Assembly (NCBI RefSeq): GCF_000380645.1
Contig: NZ_AQXZ01000009.1
Location: forward strand, 50,344-114,343
From: Smaragdicoccus niigatensis DSM 44881 = NBRC 103563
GTDB lineage: Bacteria; Actinomycetota; Actinomycetes; Mycobacteriales; Mycobacteriaceae
DNA: 64,000 nucleotides
Direction of reading: 5' to 3'
Below, piece by piece: positions 10,962 through 19,651 of the stretch. Numbering within the stretch: position 1 is the stretch's first letter; every line of letters begins with the position of its first letter. A program made the position numbers and the translations under genes. The notes beneath the pieces are model-generated. The model saw only the letters and a program-made list of their open reading frames with translations, was not told where the DNA came from and did not search any database.

Positions 10962-13457
10962 TTAGTTCAGTACCTCGACCCGAGCGGGCACGTTCTTGTG
11001 CCACGGGGTGTTGAAGAACTTGTCGCGGCGGCTGTTTGTGGTCAGGTCATTGGGCGCCACGCCGACCTGCACCTCGACACCATCGGCGTTCGGGTAGGTG
11101 ACGCCGAGGCCGTTCGGCAGCGAGATGTGCCCCTTCTGCATGATGTCCGTGACTTCAACCGTGGCTTCGGCAGCACCCGCCGAAGTGACCACCCGGACGT
11201 TGTCGCCATCCGAGATCTGCAGTTCAGTCGCGTCGGCCGGCGATATTCGTAATGCGCCGCTACGGTCGCGTCGACGCCATTGCGGATCGCGGAAGATCAC
11301 GTTGGCGGTGAATGCACGGCGTTCGCCGGCCGACAGCGTCAGCGGGAACTCCTCGGTGGTGTAACAGGGTTCGGTCGCGTCAAGCGTTGCGAGCTCCTCC
11401 AGCAGGACGGGGATGCTCGCGTGTATCCGCTGGTCGTCGTGGTGAATGTACTTCCAGGCGTCTTCGTACCGGTCCTCGGTGATCGTCACGCCTTCGCGGC
11501 GGGACTGGATCGCCTCGAAGAGCTGCTCTCCCTTGCTGAATCCGGTTCCGCGGTAGCCCGCCCGAGATACCGCATCGGGATACGCGATCGCGCAGATGTG
11601 TGCCATACCCCACACGACCGCGATCGATTCCTGTCCGGCCGGGAGAGTGGATCCCAGCGTCTTGTACAGCAGGTACGGCACCAGTCCGGCGAGATGCGGC
11701 TTGGCTGCGATCGTCGAAAAGAATGCCAGCGCGAACGCCGCACGGCTGGTGCGAGCGGCTGCGGTGAGGTCCTTGATGAGATCAGCGTCGACAACGCCCA
11801 ACGCATCGATGAGCGCAACGTAGATCTCTGGCTCCGGACGGGTGCCCGGTAGGCGCTCCATCAGCGGTGCGCGCAGCTGATACGTGTTGTGCGGGAAGTG
11901 CAGTGTGAACATCGAGCCTTCCCATTTCTCGAACTGGCTGGTCGCGGGAAGCACGTAGTCCGCACAGCGAGCAGTCTCGGTGAAGGCGACGTCGACGACG
12001 ACGGTGAGGTCGAGCTTCTCGAAAGCTGCCCGCATCCGGGCGGACTCGGGAAGTGAGTGCACTGGATTCGAGGCGTCGACCCACAACGCGCGCAACCGGT
12101 CCGGGTGATCGGTCAGGATCTCGTCGGTGATCGAGCTGGCCGGCACGAGCCCGGCCAGAATCCGGGCCCCGGTTACCGGAGTTACCTCGGGCGCGTTGTG
12201 CATGTTCAGGGTGTTGGCGATCGACCGGGCGAGCGGTACGGACACCGCATCGAAGAACGCGTCGAGAGTTGCCTCGGAGATCGCGTTTGCCGCTCGTCGC
12301 GTCGGTGCAGTGCGGACCATTCCCGACATCGCGGCGCGCAGCAGGCCGGCGCCGCGCTTCATCGCGAGATCGCCGAGGACACGGCGGCCCGAAACGAGCG
12401 CGGACGTACGTGTGGGCGGAATGTGATGCCAGTAGCCGGCGAGCGGGAACAGCCAGGAGTGCATATGGACGGCACCGGGCTTACCGAAATTGCCGGTGAG
12501 GATCCACATGAGCTTGTTCAGGTACGACACCAAAGTGCTGTTGGGTCCGTGCTGGACGCCGATGTCTTCGTAGGTCGCGACGCTCTTTGCCGAGGCGATG
12601 CGGCGCGCGGCGGTCCGGATCAGGTCTTCGGGTACGCCACACCGGCGGCTGTGGTCCGCGACATCGATGGGCCGCAGTGCGTCGACGACCTCATCGACAC
12701 CGGTCGCATGTTCGGCCAGCCACGCATGATTGATCAGGTTCTCCTGAACGAGCGTTCCGAGGATTGCGGTCAGGCACCAGGCATCGGTTCCCGGCTTGAC
12801 CTGAAGGTGGATGTCGGCGATGGCCGCCGTCTCCGATCGACGCGGATCGATGACGATCATGGTCCGGTTGGGGTCGCGGGAAATCTCGCGCAGGACCGTC
12901 CGGGCATGGGCGACGCCGTGGCTTTGCCACGGGTTCTTCCCGACGAAGACGGCAACCTCTGACTTCTCGTAGTCCCCGCAGGTGTGGCTGCCGTACAGCT
13001 CACTGTCGACCCAGCCCTCGCCCGTCTTCTCCTGGGCGAGCGCGTTCGAGTAGTAGACCCCGCCGACCGCGTGCAAAAGGCTTCTGCCGTAGGCCGCGCC
13101 GAGGTGATTTCCCTGGCCGCCGCCGGCGTAATAGAAGATCTTGTCCCCGCCGTGGGTGTCGCGGATTGCGCCCAGCTTGGCCGCGATTTCCGTGATCGCG
13201 GTGTTCCAGTCGATCTCTTCGTACGTGCCATCGGGTCGACGTCGGAGCGGGCTGGTGAGCCGATGCGGATTGCTCTGGTAGTGGTCCAGGCGAAGCGGCT
13301 TTTCGCAGGTGTAGCCCGCGGAGGCGGGGTGCGCCTTGTCGCCGCGGATCTTCACCAACGCGCGATCCTGGACCTGCACTTCCAGTCCGCAGTTGCTCTC
13401 GCACAGGATGCAGGCGGTCTTCTGCCAGACGGCTTCCGCCGACTCGGTGGCGCTCAT
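10962..13457 (-). CDS. Molybdopterin-dependent oxidoreductase, bis-MGD type
   Basis: This 831-residue protein is a member of the DMSO-reductase superfamily. Cys16, Cys19, Cys23 and Cys51 form the N-terminal [4Fe-4S] site (CILCESNC and TCEK). The catalytic Mo/W-bis-MGD domain follows, with the C-terminal MoCo-binding barrel over about the last 120 residues (LQISDGDNVRVV, GHISLPNGLG). There is no twin-arginine signal, so it should be cytoplasmic. No electron-transfer subunit is encoded beside it. The substrate cannot be told from sequence. Formate dehydrogenase-like, assimilatory nitrate reductase-like and thiosulfate or polysulfide reductase-like enzymes share these features. Confidence 0.85.
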   Translation of the reverse strand: MSATESAEAVWQKTACILCESNCGLEVQVQDRALVKIRGDKAHPASAGYTCEKPLRLDHYQSNPHRLTSPLRRRPDGTYEEIDWNTAITEIAAKLGAIRDTHGGDKIFYYAGGGQGNHLGAAYGRSLLHAVGGVYYSNALAQEKTGEGWVDSELYGSHTCGDYEKSEVAVFVGKNPWQSHGVAHARTVLREISRDPNRTMIVIDPRRSETAAIADIHLQVKPGTDAWCLTAILGTLVQENLINHAWLAEHATGVDEVVDALRPIDVADHSRRCGVPEDLIRTAARRIASAKSVATYEDIGVQHGPNSTLVSYLNKLMWILTGNFGKPGAVHMHSWLFPLAGYWHHIPPTRTSALVSGRRVLGDLAMKRGAGLLRAAMSGMVRTAPTRRAANAISEATLDAFFDAVSVPLARSIANTLNMHNAPEVTPVTGARILAGLVPASSITDEILTDHPDRLRALWVDASNPVHSLPESARMRAAFEKLDLTVVVDVAFTETARCADYVLPATSQFEKWEGSMFTLHFPHNTYQLRAPLMERLPGTRPEPEIYVALIDALGVVDADLIKDLTAAARTSRAAFALAFFSTIAAKPHLAGLVPYLLYKTLGSTLPAGQESIAVVWGMAHICAIAYPDAVSRAGYRGTGFSKGEQLFEAIQSRREGVTITEDRYEDAWKYIHHDDQRIHASIPVLLEELATLDATEPCYTTEEFPLTLSAGERRAFTANVIFRDPQWRRRDRSGALRISPADATELQISDGDNVRVVTSAGAAEATVEVTDIMQKGHISLPNGLGVTYPNADGVEVQVGVAPNDLTTNSRRDKFFNTPWHKNVPARVEVLN

Positions 13458-13470
13458 CGGCTCAACCTAC

Positions 13471-13486
13471 TAGACCGTTTGGTCTA
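13471..13486. promoter_or_regulatory. Palindromic operator upstream of the molybdopterin oxidoreductase
   Basis: TAGACC-gttt-GGTCTA is a 6-bp inverted repeat 13 bases upstream of the oxidoreductase start and 10 bases from the end of marR. Its form is typical of TetR- or MarR-type operators. It differs from the AGTTCGA-type palindromes upstream of marR, so a different regulator may bind. Confidence 0.4.
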
Positions 13487-13496
13487 TGACAATGGG

Positions 13497-13931
13497 TCAC
13501 ATGAAGGGGTCGGTGAGCGGTCGCAGTTCGGTGAGGATCTCGTGCAGTTGGGTCATCCGTCCGGGTCCGAGACGTTCGGTCCACTCCGCATAGATCGTGG
13601 CCTCGGTCGCCTCGGCGATCGTGACGATCTCCTTGCCCTTGGCGGTGAATCGGACCAGTCGGGCGCGCGCATCGGACGGATCGACGGCGCGTTCGACGAG
13701 CCCGGCCTTCTCGAGTTGATCCACGAGGTGCGTCGCGGTCTGCTTGGTGACCTGCCCTTGTTCAGCGAGGTCGGAGAGTCGACTGCCCGATTCGGCGATC
13801 CGTGCTGCGAGCCGCGCCTGTGCGAGTGTGATGCCCGTGAATCCGGCGTCCCGAACGGCAGCGATCACCCGGGTTTCGATCGCTCGGCTGGCGATGAACA
13901 TCAGAACGCCGACGCGCGGTGTTTCGGACAT
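13497..13931 (-). CDS. MarR family transcriptional regulator
   Basis: The 144-residue protein has the MarR winged-helix layout. The recognition helix is in SRLSDLAEQGQVTKQTATHLVDQLEKAGLV, and the wing follows with VDPSDARARLVRFTAKGKE. It diverges from the DinB/MDMPI-family gene at 14003. The gap holds two adjacent palindromes that it probably binds, so it is likely to control itself and that neighbour. It also lies just upstream of the oxidoreductase on the same strand. Confidence 0.88.
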   Translation of the reverse strand: MSETPRVGVLMFIASRAIETRVIAAVRDAGFTGITLAQARLAARIAESGSRLSDLAEQGQVTKQTATHLVDQLEKAGLVERAVDPSDARARLVRFTAKGKEIVTIAEATEATIYAEWTERLGPGRMTQLHEILTELRPLTDPFM

Positions 13932-13946
13932 GACTCCCCGTTGCGA

Positions 13947-13990
13947 ATAGTTCGATCATCGAACTATATTAGTTCCAACTTCGAACTAAT
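13947..13990. promoter_or_regulatory. Two adjacent palindromic operators between marR and the DinB/MDMPI gene
   Basis: A perfect 21-base palindrome (ATAGTTCGAT-c-ATCGAACTAT, 13947-13967) is followed directly by a second inverted repeat (ATTAGTTC-7 bases-GAACTAAT, 13968-13990). Both share the AGTTC/GAACT half-site. They occupy most of the 71-base gap between divergent genes and are the likely binding sites of the adjacent MarR protein. Confidence 0.6.
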
Positions 13991-14002
13991 AGTAGGTGGC
14001 AC

Positions 14003-14644
14003 GTGAACATTGACGAGGTATGGGCCGCGATCGACACCCATCGCGCCCGGACCGCCGATCTCCTCGAATCCCTGACGGACGAAGAGTTTGAGGCGCCGTC
14101 GTTGTGTGACGGCTGGACCGTTCGCGACGTCGCGGCGCATCTCACGCTGCAGGACCTGGGCTTCTGGACGGCGATCGCCAAAGGTGTGCCGCTCATGGTG
14201 CGACACCGCGGTGGCACCAATACGGTGATCCACTATTCCGCCAAGGAGTATTCGCGCCTCCCCAAAGAGGAACTGATCCGGCGGCTGCGGGCTCTGATCG
14301 GCGCGAGAAAGCACAACTTCGGTTTGTCGCCGCGCGAACCCCTCGTCGACGTGCTGGTGCACAGTCAGGACATCGCGATCCCGCTCGGTCGGCAACTGGA
14401 ACTTCCGATCGATGCGGCCGCGGCGGCCGCCCGGCACGTGGTGTCCTACGGCAACGGGTGGAAGTCCAAGGTGTTCAAGAAGTTCGCGGTCGCCGACGTG
14501 CGGCTGACCGCGATCGACACGGACTTCGCCGTGGGTGAGGGGCCCGAGGTTCAGGGAACGATGACCGCGCTGCTGCTCCTGCTTGTCGGTCGCACCGTGG
14601 CCCTCGACTTGGTCGAAGGGCCGGGCTTGAAGGTGCTTACCTAG
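14003..14644 (+). CDS. Maleylpyruvate isomerase/DinB-like family protein
   Basis: The 213-residue product belongs to the actinobacterial TIGR03083-type family related to mycothiol-dependent maleylpyruvate isomerase and DinB proteins. The N-terminal four-helix region has SLCDGWTVRDVAAHL with metal-ligand candidate His46, and DVLVHSQDIAIPLG with His120. Where the characterised isomerase has an ExxxH pair, here it is Asp116-x3-His120. The true substrate is unknown; mycothiol-dependent chemistry is an inference from the family. Its stop shares the CTAG at 14641-14644 with the stop of the convergent methyltransferase gene. Confidence 0.75.
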   Translation: MNIDEVWAAIDTHRARTADLLESLTDEEFEAPSLCDGWTVRDVAAHLTLQDLGFWTAIAKGVPLMVRHRGGTNTVIHYSAKEYSRLPKEELIRRLRALIGARKHNFGLSPREPLVDVLVHSQDIAIPLGRQLELPIDAAAAAARHVVSYGNGWKSKVFKKFAVADVRLTAIDTDFAVGEGPEVQGTMTALLLLLVGRTVALDLVEGPGLKVLT

Positions 14645-15504
14645 ACGACCGGCTTGCGTGCGTGCACGATGCCGGCGGTCAGGATGCCGCGTTCGTAGCA
14701 CTTGGACTGCAGCTTCGCGCCGATGACGTTCTGGTTCATCCAGTGCGTCCGCAGCTTGAGCCTGTAGGCCACCGCATTGACCGGGGTCGCGATCTTGGCC
14801 ATGCGGGCGACCGTGCGAGCCGAACGACGGATGTGTTCGACGATGTCACGCGCCTGGATGTCTTCGAATCCGACCTCGGCAGCGCCGGCGGCGAACTCAT
14901 CGATGGTGTCGACGTCTTCGATCGCCCAGCAGTCCATCGCCGCATGCAGCAGATCCTCATCCTCGGGAGAGAGGTCACGAACACTGCGGAACGGGTCTTC
15001 GACGCCCAGTTGGCCGCCCGGCTTCAGCACGCGGAACGCCTCACGGAGGAATTCGCGCTTGTCCGGGGCATAGCAGACCGCTTCCTGGGACCACACGATG
15101 TCGAAGGACTCGTCGGCGAAACCGGTGTCGCTGTAGTCGCCAAGTTGAATCGTCACGAGATCGCCCAAGCCACGACGGCGAGCGATCTTGTTGCCACGCT
15201 TGACCTGGGTGGGACTCAGCGTGAGGCCGACAACCTCGACGCCGAACGTCTCGGCGAGCCACATCGACGAGCCGCCCACACCACAGCCCGCATCCAGAAC
15301 GCGGATTCCCGGCTTGAGGTTGAGCGGCTCGGCAACCTGCTTGTTCATGTTGATCAGGGACTGGCCGTGACGGCGAGTCGTCTCATCCCAGTAACCCGCG
15401 TGGAGAGCGTGTGCCTTGCGGTTCGACCAGAAAAGCTTGTAATCGATCCAGGTCTGCTCGTAGTAGTCCACGATCGGCGCGTGGTGCGACCTGGTCGTCG
15501 TCAT
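14641..15504 (-). CDS. SAM-dependent methyltransferase, class I
   Basis: The 287-residue product has the Rossmann-type SAM site VLDAGCGVGGSSMWLAE, motif VGLTLSPTQV, the LGDYSDTGFADESFDIVWS acidic stretch and FRVLKPGGQLG. This pattern resembles small-molecule C- or O-methyltransferases of the tocopherol/sterol/rebeccamycin type. A YYEQTWIDYKLFW segment near the N-terminus is also typical of that group. The ATG at 15504 is supported by AGGAGA upstream. The gene stands alone with its own promoter region. The substrate is unknown. Confidence 0.8.
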   Translation of the reverse strand: MTTTRSHHAPIVDYYEQTWIDYKLFWSNRKAHALHAGYWDETTRRHGQSLINMNKQVAEPLNLKPGIRVLDAGCGVGGSSMWLAETFGVEVVGLTLSPTQVKRGNKIARRRGLGDLVTIQLGDYSDTGFADESFDIVWSQEAVCYAPDKREFLREAFRVLKPGGQLGVEDPFRSVRDLSPEDEDLLHAAMDCWAIEDVDTIDEFAAGAAEVGFEDIQARDIVEHIRRSARTVARMAKIATPVNAVAYRLKLRTHWMNQNVIGAKLQSKCYERGILTAGIVHARKPVV

Positions 15505-15530
15505 TAAGGAATCTCCTGGCACTGGGAACT

Positions 15531-15572
15531 ACGTTGAGATCAACGTTAGGGCAGGCTCGGCACCGCATTCAA
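15531..15572 (-). promoter_or_regulatory. Promoter and overlapping palindrome of the methyltransferase gene
   Basis: On the minus strand TTGAAT (15567-15572) is followed after 18 bases by TAACGT (15543-15548). The palindrome ACGTTGA-ga-TCAACGT (15531-15546) overlaps the -10 and start region, about 27 bases before the ATG. This is a plausible repressor-controlled promoter; the regulator is unknown. Confidence 0.4.
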
Positions 15573-15625
15573 TTCTGAAGGAATTTCATCACATTTCTTG
15601 GACACCTGTTTGTCACCTAAAACAA

Positions 15626-15656
15626 GTCTGCGGCTGGCGAGGTGCCAGCCGCAGAC
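15626..15656 (-). terminator. Terminator of the Usp-DUF445-DUF4393 operon
   Basis: A perfect 13-bp GC-rich stem (15626-15638 with 15644-15656) with a 5-base loop lies 23 bases after the stop at 15680. On the minus strand it is followed by ttgtttt, so it reads as an intrinsic terminator for the genes ending at 15680. Confidence 0.8.
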
Positions 15657-15679
15657 AAATCTGGAGCGCACGTGCTCTT

Positions 15680-16522
15680 TTAATCGAACCGAGGACCTTT
15701 ACCGAGGTACTTGTCGTTGATGCGACTGTCGATCCAACCACCGGCGGTGTAATCGCCGATGTCGAAACACGCATCGCAGAACTGCTGGCCGAACATCGAC
15801 AGGTAGATGCTGCGGTAAACCGAGATCACCTTCTTGTGCTCGTGCATGACTTTGACGGACTCGTAGTGACCATCGAGCAGTGCATATCGGCGCGGGTCGT
15901 CGACCGGTTCCTCGGAGAATCGGACGAGGCCGAGCCGGTTGAGGTTGGCCAGGTACTGCTTGCCGAGGTTCGGCCAGCTGCATCCCGCGAACTCCGGGAT
16001 CCAGCTGATGCCGCCGGCGAGGCGCTTGGAGCCGCGCATCATGAAGGTCTTCGTGCGCCAGTCGATCGACGGCTGCGGGCCCGCAGCGGCAAGGAAGCGC
16101 AGGATACGAGCCTCGTCCGGGGTCAGTTCCTTGAGGATCGCGGCGAACGACGGGTGGAAGTCCTTCGGCTGGTTCGCAACGTTCCAGGACAGGGCAAGCA
16201 GCGCGTTGCCCTGTGCCTTCAGTTCGTCGGCCGACGCACCGTGAAACTTCTCGGCGAACTCGTCGTGACCGATACCGAGTGCGGTCCCGACGGCCGAGCG
16301 GACCTCGGCGACCCGGTGGTCGATGATCGTGCTGATGTCCTCGCCCTGGACAACGTCCTTGACGACACCGGTCGCGACGTCGGTCGTGCCCTTGACGGCG
16401 CTTCCGACGACGCGCTGAACGGTCGAACTGGCGAGCCGGGCAAGGCCGACCGCGTCGAACGGGTTGGAAACCGGCTTGCCGTCGTGGTCGTCCGCGACCC
16501 TGGGTTCTGGTTCTTGACTCAT
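15680..16522 (-). CDS. DUF4393 (Abi-alpha-like) protein
   Basis: The 280-residue protein has the hallmark HPSFAAILKELTPDEARIL followed by an aromatic and basic region and LNRLGLVRFSEEP, which resembles the DUF4393/Abi-alpha family. That family is named after a phage abortive-infection protein, but most members are uncharacterised. The N-terminal 60 residues are hydrophilic and then Val/Gly/Thr-rich. The ATG at 16522 is one base after the stop of the DUF445 gene (TGACATG), so the two are translationally linked. The gene ends at a strong terminator. Any defence role is speculative. Confidence 0.7.
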   Translation of the reverse strand: MSQEPEPRVADDHDGKPVSNPFDAVGLARLASSTVQRVVGSAVKGTTDVATGVVKDVVQGEDISTIIDHRVAEVRSAVGTALGIGHDEFAEKFHGASADELKAQGNALLALSWNVANQPKDFHPSFAAILKELTPDEARILRFLAAAGPQPSIDWRTKTFMMRGSKRLAGGISWIPEFAGCSWPNLGKQYLANLNRLGLVRFSEEPVDDPRRYALLDGHYESVKVMHEHKKVISVYRSIYLSMFGQQFCDACFDIGDYTAGGWIDSRINDKYLGKGPRFD

Positions 16523-16523
16523 G

Positions 16524-17927
16524 TCAGGCTCCAAAGATGAGGATGTGAATGGCTCCGACGACGATGCCGAGCAGGCCACCGTGGGCGTACAGCAGCCATG
16601 CGTCCTGTTCGATCGCCGCGAGAAGAATCTCGCCGAACTCGTCGGGAGGCAACTCGCGCAGCTTCTGCGTTGCGAATTCCTCGATGAAGTCGGCCTGCAT
16701 GGCGAGGAAGTCCTCGTCCTTGGTCAGCACGTCGGCCATGCCGAGCGCGGCTGTACCGGCACCGGCCTTGATCTGCTCGAACTCCTTGCCACCGACGGCC
16801 TGACGGATCGCCGGCATCAGCGGTCCGAGGACGTGGTGGACTTCGGTGTTGAGCTGTGCGTTGATGAGACCCTGTGCGCGGTCACCGCGAGCACCGTAGA
16901 GAAGCTCGTCGATGATGTTCTTCGGGGTCAGAATCCGGTACGCGAGCGCGTGGCCGAAGTCGGCTGCAGCGGCGTGTTGGCGCTTGATGAGCAGACCCTG
17001 TCGCCAGATGCACTTGTACCAAGGCTGCGGCTCACCGGGCGTGAACACGACCTTGATCGCGATGATGTTCACGACGATTCCGATGAGGGCGGCACCGGTC
17101 AGGACCATGAGCCACGCCGGGATCGCGCCGACCACCGGAATCTTGTCGTAGACGTTGAGCCACAGCGCCAGCATGACGCCGAACGGTCCACCGAGCAGGC
17201 CGATCTTGACCATGAAACGGAGCTCCGGGGCGCCCAGGCCCTGAATGAGGTCGCGAAGAACGTCCGGCTGGCGGCGCAGGAAGCCGATGACCAGAAGCTT
17301 CGCATCGATGAGGTTGTCGATGTTGACACGGATTCGCTCGAATGCGCGGCTCGAGATTCCGGGAAGTTCGGTCTCCACACGTTCGAACACGGTGTTCTTG
17401 ATCTGCTGCGGGACATCGCGCCAGAGCTGCGGGTTCTCGCGCTTCATGATGTCGTCGACGAGAGGCCGGATCTGCGGCTTGGCGACGTTGATGATCTGCC
17501 GTTCGATGGCCTCGCGGTCCATCTGGCCGATGAGGTCCGCGAGCGTGCCGATCTTCGCGATCGCGAGGTCGTACGTGATCGCCGCGACCTTCTCTGCACG
17601 TGCGGGCACGAAGCCCTGGAATCCGATGATGCCGCCCGGCGCCCAGCAGGGGAGGATCTGGAGCTTGCGCGGCAGCCACGGGAAGATGAACTTCACGCCG
17701 GGCATGTAGAAGCCGGTGAAATTGATCGGAACGAACAGCATCAGAACGCCGGTCCAGTTGGTGAGGACACCGGCGATCGCGCTGAAGATCGGAATGGTGA
17801 GAAGTTCGACCCAGAACTTGTCGCCATCGTTGTGCCCGAAGGTGATGAACGAGGGCTTGAAGGTGTGGAACCACTCTTCCCACGGAATACCGAGGGGGCT
17901 CTCGGCTAGCAGCTGTAGGTGGGACAC
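16524..17927 (-). CDS. DUF445-family membrane protein
   Basis: The 467-residue protein contains the two glycine/asparagine-rich hydrophobic hairpins typical of DUF445: IPIFSAIAGVLTNWTGVLML near residue 35, and LTGAALIGIVVNIIAIKVVF near residue 280. Long amphipathic helical regions lie between and after them, and a final hydrophobic segment lies at the C-terminus (GIVVGAIHILIF). The GTG at 17927 has AGGGAG upstream. The usp gene lies 64 bases upstream on the same strand and the DUF4393 gene follows immediately. Role unknown; family members are membrane-associated. Confidence 0.75.
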   Translation of the reverse strand: MSHLQLLAESPLGIPWEEWFHTFKPSFITFGHNDGDKFWVELLTIPIFSAIAGVLTNWTGVLMLFVPINFTGFYMPGVKFIFPWLPRKLQILPCWAPGGIIGFQGFVPARAEKVAAITYDLAIAKIGTLADLIGQMDREAIERQIINVAKPQIRPLVDDIMKRENPQLWRDVPQQIKNTVFERVETELPGISSRAFERIRVNIDNLIDAKLLVIGFLRRQPDVLRDLIQGLGAPELRFMVKIGLLGGPFGVMLALWLNVYDKIPVVGAIPAWLMVLTGAALIGIVVNIIAIKVVFTPGEPQPWYKCIWRQGLLIKRQHAAAADFGHALAYRILTPKNIIDELLYGARGDRAQGLINAQLNTEVHHVLGPLMPAIRQAVGGKEFEQIKAGAGTAALGMADVLTKDEDFLAMQADFIEEFATQKLRELPPDEFGEILLAAIEQDAWLLYAHGGLLGIVVGAIHILIFGA

Positions 17928-17991
17928 TCGACGCTCCCTTGCGAAGTATCTCGGGTGTTGCTGACTGGACGGTTGGTGGTTTGCGGTGCGA

Positions 17992-18765
17992 TCACTCGCG
18001 GTTGGTATTGGCGAGCAGGAGGTTGCATTCGAGGCCGTGGGTGATCTTGTTGGCGACCGAGCCGAGCAGTCGAGCCGGACCACTCATGCTCTTGTTGCCG
18101 ATCACGACCAGGTCGTACTTCCAGCCGGCGTTGATGACTGCCGTAGCTGCCTGCGGGTCTTCGAGAACCTCGCGTTGAATGTCGGCGTCCGGGTACTTCG
18201 CGGTGAGCTCAGCGAAGATGCCGGCCATCGCCTCTTCACCCTGTTCCAAGTTTTTCGCGCCGGTGATCAGGCGCGGATGTGCATGCAGCGCAATGGCGAG
18301 CGTGATCCCGCGCCGAACCGCGCGGTGACTCGATTCCGAGCCGTCGGTCGCCAGCGCGACGTGGTTCCAACGCGTCGGAAGCGGGTCGCGGGCGAATAGG
18401 ACGTCCGCCTTGCTGTGGTGGGAGAGACGGTTCGACGTGCTGCCGACAATACGGCTGGTGGCCTTGTTGAGGCCCGACGATCCGACGACCAGCAGGACAC
18501 GGGGGTCATCGTCGGCGACGTCGACCAGGACGTCACCCGGGTCGCCCTCGGGGGTCGAAATGGTGATATCGCTGATGCCCAGCTCGCTCAGGATCGACTT
18601 CGCGTCGCTGACGATGGAAACGGCCTCGCGTTCGCTTTCGCTCCACACCGAGACGAGAGTCACCGGGACGCTGAGCCGGCTCGCGATCTTTCCGCCAAGC
18701 CGAACGGCCGCAGTGGCGTCCGTCGACCCGTCGGTCCCGATCACGACCCGAGGATACGAGTCCAT
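17992..18765 (-). CDS. Universal stress protein, two Usp domains (second copy)
   Basis: The 257-residue protein has two Usp domains, each starting with IGTDGS or LATDGS. The first has a full ATP loop, G-2x-G-9x-G-S, in GSSGLNKATSRIVGS, so nucleotide binding is likely. The second has GNKSMSGPARLLGS. It is a paralogue of the Usp protein at 10141-10911. It is probably the first gene of a usp-DUF445-DUF4393 operon that ends at the terminator at 15626-15656. The 256 bases upstream (18766-19021) contain no gene I can support. Confidence 0.87.
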   Translation of the reverse strand: MDSYPRVVIGTDGSTDATAAVRLGGKIASRLSVPVTLVSVWSESEREAVSIVSDAKSILSELGISDITISTPEGDPGDVLVDVADDDPRVLLVVGSSGLNKATSRIVGSTSNRLSHHSKADVLFARDPLPTRWNHVALATDGSESSHRAVRRGITLAIALHAHPRLITGAKNLEQGEEAMAGIFAELTAKYPDADIQREVLEDPQAATAVINAGWKYDLVVIGNKSMSGPARLLGSVANKITHGLECNLLLANTNRE

Positions 18766-19021
18766 TGTCTGGGCCTTCCGATCTGTCCCAGTGGGACTGA
18801 GGGTCTCAATGAATATGGCCCGCTACCTGCACTTATACAGTCGCGTGGATGTTTCCGGACGCTACCATTCGTGATCAACCAGAGATGGCAGATCGACAAA
18901 TGCTTATCGTCTGCCGATCGTTATACATCCGGCTTGCGTGGCACCGCGAATCGCAAACCACTCGGTCCTAACGTCAGCAGCGATCGGGCGTCCGTTGGCC
19001 GGAGTGGCACGTGCACATTCA

Positions 19022-19621
19022 TTACTCGGGTTTAGCAGGAACCAGGGTCACGTCTGACTCGATGCTGCCGAATTCGCTCAACGGCAGAGCCCGGAATGAG
19101 ACGGCACCATCGATGAGATCGATCGGGAACCAGCCGTGTTTGCGGGAATCCTCCGATGCACCGATGTTGTCGCCCACGACGAACACCTTGCCTGGTGGCA
19201 CGACCTGCTTGCGCGGTCGCGGTGACAGCTTGCCCTGCGCATCGCAGCAGTTCGAACCCACCGTCGTCCAGCGGGTCTCCCATGCCGGGTTGCGGACCTC
19301 GAACCAGGGGCCTTTGCTGCCTGGTTGCACCAGAACCACTCCGGGCCCAGAGCCCCACTTGTCGATCTTGATGGTGTCGCCCGGAAGGGCAATAACGCGT
19401 TTCACGACTTTCGCACCAGTCGCCGTGAATTGCCCGATGACGATGCTGAACCGCTCCGGCTCATCGATGGACGTCAAGAACACCCGATCGCCATTGAGCA
19501 GCGTCGGCTCCATGCTCTCGCCATCGATGCGTCGGCTCAGGGTGAAGACCCCGGCCGCGACGGCGGCGATCACAGCGAGGCACAGTGCCATGCCGATCGC
19601 GACGATGCGCAAACCCTTCAT
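19022..19621 (-). CDS. lepB: Signal peptidase I
   Basis: This 199-residue membrane protease cleaves signal peptides from exported proteins. It has one N-terminal membrane segment (about residues 7-28). The catalytic serine is Ser36 in GESMEPTL and the general-base lysine is Lys74 in KVVKRVIALPGD. The conserved GDN-x-SEDSRKHG box is also present. A GTG two codons upstream (19627) is an alternative start. It diverges from the exported hypothetical gene at 19652 with about 30 bases between starts. In many actinobacteria a lepB lies near rplS; this copy sits alone and may be an additional paralogue. Confidence 0.9.
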   Translation of the reverse strand: MKGLRIVAIGMALCLAVIAAVAAGVFTLSRRIDGESMEPTLLNGDRVFLTSIDEPERFSIVIGQFTATGAKVVKRVIALPGDTIKIDKWGSGPGVVLVQPGSKGPWFEVRNPAWETRWTTVGSNCCDAQGKLSPRPRKQVVPPGKVFVVGDNIGASEDSRKHGWFPIDLIDGAVSFRALPLSEFGSIESDVTLVPAKPE

Positions 19622-19651
19622 GGACACGTCCCGTCTTGCGGAGGCTCGGCG

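Noticed and set aside
16521..17909. Long open frame antisense to the DUF445 gene
   Set aside because: The Asp/Glu/Arg-rich translation is typical of antisense shadows in high-GC DNA.
18790..18830. Possible DosR box upstream of the second usp gene
   Set aside because: GTCCC-AGT-GGGAC is present but in the reverse arrangement from the DosR consensus (GGGAC...GTCCC), so I do not call it.
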